From contig CAMJPQ010000009.1 of the NCBI GenBank assembly GCA_946407745.1, forward strand, positions 1 through 62,532: a DNA stretch of 62,532 bases, given 5' to 3'. A model generated the notes under the pieces. The model did not search any database, was not told the DNA's origin, and saw only the letters and a list, made by a program, of their open reading frames with translations. The position numbers and the translations under genes are program-made. This document shows, in pieces, positions 57,749 through 62,532 of this stretch (position 1 is the stretch's first letter; every line of letters begins with the position of its first letter). The stretch comes from an uncultured Clostridia bacterium. Its GTDB lineage: Bacteria; Bacillota; Clostridia; Christensenellales; Aristaeellaceae.

Positions 57749-59506
57749 ATGGGAAACTACCGCAATTTTCAGCTGACGGTTTACTTTGTCGCGAAAGGGA
57801 CCGCCACCGCCACCCGCGAGGAGCTGGAGCAGGACCTCAGCTTTTTCGGGAAGCACATGCGGCTGGACAAGGTGTATCTGGAGCCCTTCCGGGAAGAGCT
57901 GGCAAGCCATGAGCAGGTGGAGCTGTGCCGCGAGCTGTTCGAAAAGCACGGCGTGCATGTGGCCGGCGGAATGACCACGGTGGCGCTGACGCCGGAAGGC
58001 GCGGAGGCAAAGCAGCGCCTGTTCAACACCCTGTGCTACAACGACGAACAGCTGCTGGCGACGCTTCGCAAGGCGGTCGCTTTCACCGCGTCGCACTTTG
58101 ACGAATTCATCATTGACGACTTTTTCTTCACCAACTGCACTTGCGCGGCATGCCGCAGGGAGAAGGATCGCTTCAACCGGGAGCACGGCATTACCGACGG
58201 CCGCTGGCGCGAATACCGGCTGGACCTGATGCGCCGCGTCAGCGAGAGGGACATTCTCGCCGTGGCAAAGGAGGCCAACTCGAACATCCGGGTGACCATC
58301 AAGTACCCCAACTGGGCGGAGAGCTATCAGGAGACGGGGTATGCGCCTGCCCTGCAGCGCGATCTGTTTGATCGGGTGTATACCGGCACAGAAACACGCG
58401 ACCCGGTGACCACCGACCAGCACCTGCCGCGGTATCTCTCCTATTCGCTGATGACCTATTTTGAAAACATGTGCCCCGGCCGCAACGGCGGCGGCTGGTT
58501 CGACCCCTTCAGCACGCACATTACCGAGCACTATCTGGAGCAGGCGTATCTGACAGCCTTTGCCAAGCCGAAGGAGCTCATGCTGTTCTGCTTCCAGGCG
58601 CTGAAGAAATCCATGTGGGTGCCTGCGCTTGGCTTCCAGCTGGACAGGCTGGACCGTACGCTGGACGAGGTGGCCGATCCTGTAGGCATCATGTGCTACC
58701 TGCCGGACGACAGCCACGGCGAGGACAACGCGCAGGACTTCCTCGGCATGGTGGGCCTGCCTGTGGTGTGCACCCCCTATTTCCCGGAGAAAGCGGAAGC
58801 CATACTGCTGACACGCGCAGCGGCCTGCGACCCGCAGATTGTCGCGAAGCTGGACCGCTATGTGGCCGATGGGGGCCGGGCGCTGGTGACCACCGGCTTC
58901 CTGAGCGCGGTGGAAGGGAAGGGCATCGCAGCCCTGACCTCACTGGAGGTGACAGCGCGCCGCTTCACCGCGGAGAGATGGCGGGTAGAGGAGGATACGC
59001 CGCAGGGGCGTACACTGCTGTCCTTCCCCGACACGCAGCCGGTCACCTTGCCTGTGGCGGAATACCGCAACAACTTCTCCTGGGGCGTGGTCAAGGCCGT
59101 GCGGGGAGAGGAGAATATCGGCTTCCTGTTCCGCGACACCTATGGCAAGGGCGAGCTGTGGACGCTGGCCATGCCGGACGCGATGCCGGAGCTCAACCGG
59201 CTGCCGTCGCAGGTGCTCAGCCGGCTCCACCAGGCCTTCCCCGTGCAGGGCGCCTGGCTGGAGGGCGGTGCGGGCGTGAGCCTGTTTGCCTACAGCAACG
59301 ACAGCTACATCATCTATCCCTACGTCACGGAGAAATCCCAGCCGCAGCAGGTCAGGCTGCACGTGCGCGGCGCGGAAGCGCTGGAGCTTCCGCTCTGTGG
59401 GAAGGAGCTGAAGCCACTTTACGCAGTGGGCGGAGAAGCGGTGTTTGAGCTCTCCGTTACCCCGGGTGAGTGGATTGTGTGCCGCGCAGCGAAAGAAAGC
59501 CGCTGA
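57749..59506 (+). CDS. Putative glycoside-hydrolase-like protein
   Basis: A 585-residue cytoplasmic protein; there is no signal peptide. I do not recognise a defined family. The N-terminal two thirds look like a TIM-barrel hydrolase: VYFVAKGTATATREELEQDL, DEFIIDDFFFTNCTCAACRR with an acidic IIDDFFF strand end, SNIRVTIKYPNW, and a TYFENMCPGRNGGGW region. Residues about 330-430 resemble the Rossmann-like trimerisation domain of GH42 beta-galactosidases (QIVAKLDRYVADGGRALVTT). A beta-sandwich-like C-terminus follows. CxxCR near residue 130 is unusual for a glycosidase. The ATG follows AGGAGG. It stands alone between a terminator and guaA. Confidence 0.65.
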   Translation: MGNYRNFQLTVYFVAKGTATATREELEQDLSFFGKHMRLDKVYLEPFREELASHEQVELCRELFEKHGVHVAGGMTTVALTPEGAEAKQRLFNTLCYNDEQLLATLRKAVAFTASHFDEFIIDDFFFTNCTCAACRREKDRFNREHGITDGRWREYRLDLMRRVSERDILAVAKEANSNIRVTIKYPNWAESYQETGYAPALQRDLFDRVYTGTETRDPVTTDQHLPRYLSYSLMTYFENMCPGRNGGGWFDPFSTHITEHYLEQAYLTAFAKPKELMLFCFQALKKSMWVPALGFQLDRLDRTLDEVADPVGIMCYLPDDSHGEDNAQDFLGMVGLPVVCTPYFPEKAEAILLTRAAACDPQIVAKLDRYVADGGRALVTTGFLSAVEGKGIAALTSLEVTARRFTAERWRVEEDTPQGRTLLSFPDTQPVTLPVAEYRNNFSWGVVKAVRGEENIGFLFRDTYGKGELWTLAMPDAMPELNRLPSQVLSRLHQAFPVQGAWLEGGAGVSLFAYSNDSYIIYPYVTEKSQPQQVRLHVRGAEALELPLCGKELKPLYAVGGEAVFELSVTPGEWIVCRAAKESR

Positions 59507-59564
59507 CGCACGCCTGTCAATTTGTTATCGCTATCCATCATATCAGTATTTAGGAGGAAACGTC

Positions 59565-60548
59565 ATGGAAAACAAGCGTCCCGAGAACATGGTACGGATC
59601 ACGACCCCGGAGCTGGCGCAGGCCTTTATTGACGAGCAGATCACCGAGCTGCGCAGCCAGATTGGCAATAAGAAGGTACTGCTTGCCCTTTCCGGCGGCG
59701 TGGATTCCTCTGTTGTGGCGGCACTTCTCATCCGGGCAGTGGGTCAGCAGCTTGTCTGTGTCCACGTCAACCACGGCCTGCTGCGCAAAGGGGAGCCGGA
59801 GCAGGTAATTCGCGTGTTCCGCGACCAGATGAACGCAAACCTGATCTATGTGGACGCGGTGGACCGCTTCCTGGATAAGCTGGCTGGCGTGAGCGATCCC
59901 GAGCAGAAGCGGAAAATCATCGGCGCGGAGTTCATTCGCGTGTTTGAAGAGGAAGCCCGCAAGCTGGAGGGAATTGAGTTCCTGGGCCAGGGCACCATCT
60001 ATCCCGACATTCTGGAGAGCGTGGGCGTAAAGGCGCACCACAACGTGGGCGGTCTGCCAGAGGATCTTCGCTTTGAGCTGGTTGAGCCCGTCAAGCTGCT
60101 CTACAAGGACGAGGTGCGCATGGTGGGCAAGCAGCTTGGCCTGCCGGACAATATGGTTTACCGTCAGCCCTTCCCCGGCCCCGGCCTGGGCGTTCGCTGC
60201 GTTGGCGCCATCACGAGGGACCGCCTTGAAGCCCTGCGCGAGAGCGACGCAATTGTCCGCGAGGAAATCGAAAAGCTGCCCGAAACGCCCTGGCAATACT
60301 TCTGTGCCATCCCCGACTTCCAGTCCACAGGTATCCGCTACGTGGACGGGCAGGGTCAGCGCTATATGGGCTGGGCCGTTGTGGTGCGCGCAGTGAACAC
60401 CGTGGATGCGGTGACCGCCACTGTGCCGGAGATCCCCTTCAAGACCCTGTGCACCATCCGCGACCGGATCATCCAGAGTGTCCCCGGCGTGAACCGCGTG
60501 CTCTGGGATGTATCCGAAAAGCCTGTGGCGACGATAGAGTGGGAGTGA
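59565..60548 (+). CDS. guaA: GMP synthase, ATP-pyrophosphatase subunit without glutaminase domain
   Basis: Converts XMP to GMP using ATP and ammonia. The 327-residue protein has the PP-loop ALSGGVDSSVVAALL, VHVNHGLLRKGEPEQVI, FLGQGTIYPDILES, HHNVGGLPEDL, the dimerisation-domain FPGPGLGVRCVGAITRDRLE, and the C-terminal ending PVATIEWE. Usual bacterial GuaA is about 510-525 residues with an N-terminal class I glutaminase domain; here that domain is absent. The protein starts at MENKRPENMVRITTPELAQA after a consensus AGGAGG, so it is not a mis-called start. A separate glutaminase subunit, as in archaea, would have to be encoded elsewhere. Confidence 0.93.
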   Translation: MENKRPENMVRITTPELAQAFIDEQITELRSQIGNKKVLLALSGGVDSSVVAALLIRAVGQQLVCVHVNHGLLRKGEPEQVIRVFRDQMNANLIYVDAVDRFLDKLAGVSDPEQKRKIIGAEFIRVFEEEARKLEGIEFLGQGTIYPDILESVGVKAHHNVGGLPEDLRFELVEPVKLLYKDEVRMVGKQLGLPDNMVYRQPFPGPGLGVRCVGAITRDRLEALRESDAIVREEIEKLPETPWQYFCAIPDFQSTGIRYVDGQGQRYMGWAVVVRAVNTVDAVTATVPEIPFKTLCTIRDRIIQSVPGVNRVLWDVSEKPVATIEWE

Positions 60549-60707
60549 CCGCCTGCAGACTGGAAACCCAGCAACCGCGAGGCTTCCCGCCCCGTCCAAG
60601 TCTGTTCTGATAACAAAATGATAACATTCTCCCGGGCCGCCATCATTGCGAGCAATCCGGTGGCTTCGGGGTGCGGATGCTGTCAGTCTCTGTGAGAACC
60701 TGTTTCA

Positions 60708-60755
60708 AAAAGCCCTTTGCTGTGGAGAAAATCTTCCGCAGACGGAGGGCTTTTC
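60708..60755. terminator. Bidirectional terminator
   Basis: AAAAGCCCT and AGGGCTTTT enclose CTGTGG/CCGCAG, forming a two-part stem with A and T runs on the two sides. It lies between guaA (plus) and the regulator gene (minus). Confidence 0.8.
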
Positions 60756-60774
60756 TGTGTCTTTGATATGTCGG

Positions 60775-61257
60775 TCAATCCTTCGGCCTGGGCTTCCGGC
60801 CTCGCTTCCGGGGAGTGGGAGCTTCCTGCGGAATCGCGGCGCGGATGCGGGTGTCGTCGAATTCCGGGTAGCGGTAGCGCCAGCGGTCATACTCCTCCTT
60901 TGTGATCTCTCCCGTGCGGTATCTGGCGGACTGCTCCTGCCAGGCCCGCAGGCGCTGCTTGAAGTCGGCTGCCTGAGTGCCGCCATCGAAGATCTCCACC
61001 CGGAGGCAGATCAGACCGTCCTCGTCCAGGATGCGGATCAGCCTCCGGTCCTCCAGCGCGAACAGGGTGCGCATGCGGCCATCCATGCTGTCGATGTCGG
61101 GCACCGCAATCGCCCGGGGCGACACGTCCAGCGCCTCCGCCATCTGCGTGGTCAGATCAGCCTTCGGTGTGCGGTCCTCGGACTCATACTGCGCCATCCG
61201 AACATCCGCACTCGATGGCGGAAAGCCCAGCAGCATCCCCAGGTACTTCTGTGTCAT
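60775..61257 (-). CDS. XRE-family regulator, probably missing its N-terminus
   Basis: A 160-residue protein beginning at the first available ATG, MTQKYLGMLLGFPPSSADVR. This lies inside what should be the first helix-turn-helix; a typical protein has an additional R-x-x-R...GLTQ segment before. Reading upstream in the same frame gives RPVIPRFFRTLRG, which looks like that missing segment, but a stop lies at 61338-61336 and no ATG, GTG or TTG is available. The rest resembles a clostridial family with DVSPRAIAVPDI, LFALEDRRLIRILDEDGL, TGEITKEEYDRWRYRYPEFD and a basic RKRGRKPRP tail. It may be a remnant or start at CTG. No ribosome-binding site is obvious. Confidence 0.6.
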   Translation of the reverse strand: MTQKYLGMLLGFPPSSADVRMAQYESEDRTPKADLTTQMAEALDVSPRAIAVPDIDSMDGRMRTLFALEDRRLIRILDEDGLICLRVEIFDGGTQAADFKQRLRAWQEQSARYRTGEITKEEYDRWRYRYPEFDDTRIRAAIPQEAPTPRKRGRKPRPKD

Positions 61258-61322
61258 CCCCCGTAGGGTCCGGAAAAAGCGAGGAATGACGGGCCTGCCC
61301 GAGGCGCGGTCGAGATAGCCGG

Positions 61323-61781
61323 TCAGGCCGCCCGGTTATCCGCAGCGATCGGTCCCGTCCCGTCTTCATCCCAAAGAATGACCATCCGGATATCCGGGTC
61401 CGGCGGCAGGTAAAAGCCGCTGTTCCGGTCAACATATCCTTCACCGCCATCGTCGTAAGCTGACACTCTGATGGCATGCTCTTCCCCTTCGAAAAAAAGC
61501 TCTCCCGGCCCAGCAATATATTCCCCCTGGCGGTTGATCAGGCCTTTTGTCCTGCCATCTTCGGACAGTTTTACCTGGGCAATGCCATCCCGGAACGGAT
61601 ATGCCATTTGCCATTGCGGATCTATGACCGTTTCCCCCAGGCGGTTCATATATCCCCAGAGGCCGTTCTCGCAGAACGGAAAAAGAGCGCCGTCCGTTTC
61701 CGCCGGACAGCCGACCGGCAGCAGGAAAAAGACCGTCAGGATGATCCATGCCCTCTTTACGTTTTCCCATATCGTTTTCAA
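61323..61781 (-). CDS. Short secreted WG-repeat protein, possibly truncated
   Basis: A 152-residue protein starting at TTG (61781), with GGAGGG nine bases upstream. A signal peptide (WIILTVFFLLPVGCPAE) precedes WG repeats: CENGLWGYMNRLGETVIDPQ, AYPFRDGIAQVKLSEDGR, KGLINRQGEYIAGPG, and GEGYVDRNSGFYLPP. WG-repeat proteins usually carry many more copies; here the reading ends after about two and a half. The end falls within about 65 bases of the apparently missing N-terminus of the next gene, so a deletion that removed both ends is possible. The function of such proteins is not established. Confidence 0.7.
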   Translation of the reverse strand: MKTIWENVKRAWIILTVFFLLPVGCPAETDGALFPFCENGLWGYMNRLGETVIDPQWQMAYPFRDGIAQVKLSEDGRTKGLINRQGEYIAGPGELFFEGEEHAIRVSAYDDGGEGYVDRNSGFYLPPDPDIRMVILWDEDGTGPIAADNRAA

Positions 61782-62003
61782 CGCGCATTCCCTCCTCAGC
61801 TTTTCCTTCCATAAAGAAACGATTCAGGCAGGCGGTTTGTTTCATCACCGGAAAAACGGATCAATGAAAAATGATGCTGCAGCCAATGGGGCATACTGCA
61901 GGCAAGCCGGGAGTACCTCCTGATACGGTCAGCAGAATTGCCGAATCAGCTGTCTCCTGTCTAATACTTTCATCTGTCCATCCTTCGGGACAGAATCGCA
62001 GGG

Positions 62004-62532
62004 TCACGTTTTTCTTTTCGCCATCCGGATATTATAGCCCATGATGGAACAGACGACGATCACGGAGCCTATGACCGAAAGAACGGTCACCCGTTCCCAG
62101 TAAAAAGCCGCCACCAGCAGGGGGTTCAGGATCGGCTCCATCCCGGTGATCAGGCTGGCCGTCACCGGCGACGTATTCTGAATCCCGATGGAAAACAGGA
62201 TATAAGCCCCGCCGACCTGGATGATCCCCAGGGCGGCAACGGCCGCCAGCGTGGGCCATGAAAAGTCCGTCTCCCGGAAACAGAGCGGCGTCAGGATCAG
62301 CCCTGCCGTCAGCTGGCCGAGAAAACAGGAAGAGATGGCGTCCGCGTCTTTCCCCATGTTCATCATGAACACGCCGGCGTAGCAGATTCCCGACAGAACG
62401 GCCGATGCGTTGCCTGCCAGATTTCCCGCCTGAAGCCCGTCCACAAAGAAGATCACGACGCCGAGCAGCACCAGGAAACAAGTCAGCAGGTCTGCCCTGT
62501 CCGGCTTCTGGTGATAAATCAGCGCCATCAGC
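62004..62532 (-). CDS. EamA family transporter, C-terminal half (cut by window edge)
   Basis: The last 175 residues of a drug/metabolite-type (EamA/DMT) membrane transporter. About five hydrophobic helices are visible, including LVLLGVVIFFVDGL, LSGICYAGVFMMNMGKD, AAVAALGIIQVGGAYILFSI, and the EamA hallmark NTSPVTASLITGMEPILNPL followed by GSVIVVCSIMGYNI. The frame is open through the right edge of the window. No family member of known substrate can be named. It is on the same strand as the WG-repeat gene, with a 222-base gap in which I see only a small CTGTCC/GGACAG hairpin (61974-61993). Confidence 0.88.
   Translation of the reverse strand, partial: LMALIYHQKPDRADLLTCFLVLLGVVIFFVDGLQAGNLAGNASAVLSGICYAGVFMMNMGKDADAISSCFLGQLTAGLILTPLCFRETDFSWPTLAAVAALGIIQVGGAYILFSIGIQNTSPVTASLITGMEPILNPLLVAAFYWERVTVLSVIGSVIVVCSIMGYNIRMAKRKT

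Noticed and set aside
59507-59564. Purine riboswitch before guaA
   Set aside because: The gap is under 60 bases and shows no paired structure or purine-aptamer core.
61974-61993. Hairpin CTGTCC/GGACAG as a terminator for the EamA gene
   Set aside because: The stem is only six pairs, and the minus-strand side is not followed by a T run.

Overview
This window reads as a chromosomal segment of a GC-rich member of the Clostridia (Firmicutes), probably an uncultured gut or rumen anaerobe. The grounds are strong AGGAGG ribosome-binding sites with some TTG and GTG starts, a Rex redox repressor, a serine T-box, phosphotransacetylase with acetate kinase for fermentation, VanW, DUF3842, TIGR02452 and CotH families, and MtaB. 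A finer placement (for example Christensenellales or Oscillospirales) is only a guess. I saw no rRNA, tRNA, CRISPR array, insertion sequence or phage gene.

Layout. 1-1.8 kb: start of argG (minus) with a near-perfect promoter, a small double-glycine/CxxH...CxxC protein (minus), and a secreted protein. 1.8-5.1 kb: pta-ackA, then DUF3842 and an ACT-domain protein. 5.1-7.3 kb: a structured attenuator-like leader, an ECF transporter S component and larC, translationally overlapped. 7.4-13.9 kb: coaE, a membrane lytic transglycosylase, a peptide-binding protein, prmA-rsmE-mtaB and a HIT protein. 13.9-14.9 kb: a second orphan solute-binding protein (minus). 15-23.2 kb: argS, pyrH, a PfkB sugar kinase, uvrB, rex and vanW. 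23.2-24.9 kb (minus): a macrodomain-like TIGR02452 protein overlapping two GNAT acetyltransferases. 25.1-28.6 kb: Nudix hydrolase, Gfo/Idh oxidoreductase and a TetM-like translation GTPase. 28.7-34.4 kb (minus): cotH-DUF4956-VTC-murB, an apparent operon joining a secreted kinase, a polyphosphate-polymerase-like pair and a peptidoglycan enzyme. 34.4-45.4 kb (minus): a ten-gene Mrp/Mbh-type cation/proton antiporter operon with four NuoL/M/N-like subunits, ending in murC. 45.6-53.2 kb: a peptidoglycan-binding secreted protein, a small PDZ protein, an OmpR-type two-component system, an aldo/keto reductase and a giant coiled-coil parvulin foldase. 53.3-54.9 kb: T-box and serS. 54.9-57.7 kb: LCP, Wzz-like and CpsD-like proteins of surface polymer control. 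57.7-60.5 kb: an orphan glycosidase-like protein and a GMP synthase that lacks the glutaminase domain. 60.7-62.5 kb: a damaged-looking accessory stretch with a regulator missing its N-terminus, a short WG-repeat protein and the end of an EamA transporter.

How it fits together. Much of the window concerns the envelope and energy: acetate-forming ATP synthesis, Rex sensing of NADH, an ion-translocating antiporter complex, wall-precursor enzymes attached to both the antiporter operon (murC) and the CotH/VTC operon (murB), and several anchored wall-binding proteins. The best candidates for under-described biology are cotH-DUF4956-VTC-murB, the four-subunit Mrp-like operon carrying murC, the leader-ECF-larC unit, and the small double-glycine zinc-knuckle-like protein. 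All functional links between neighbours are inference from gene order.
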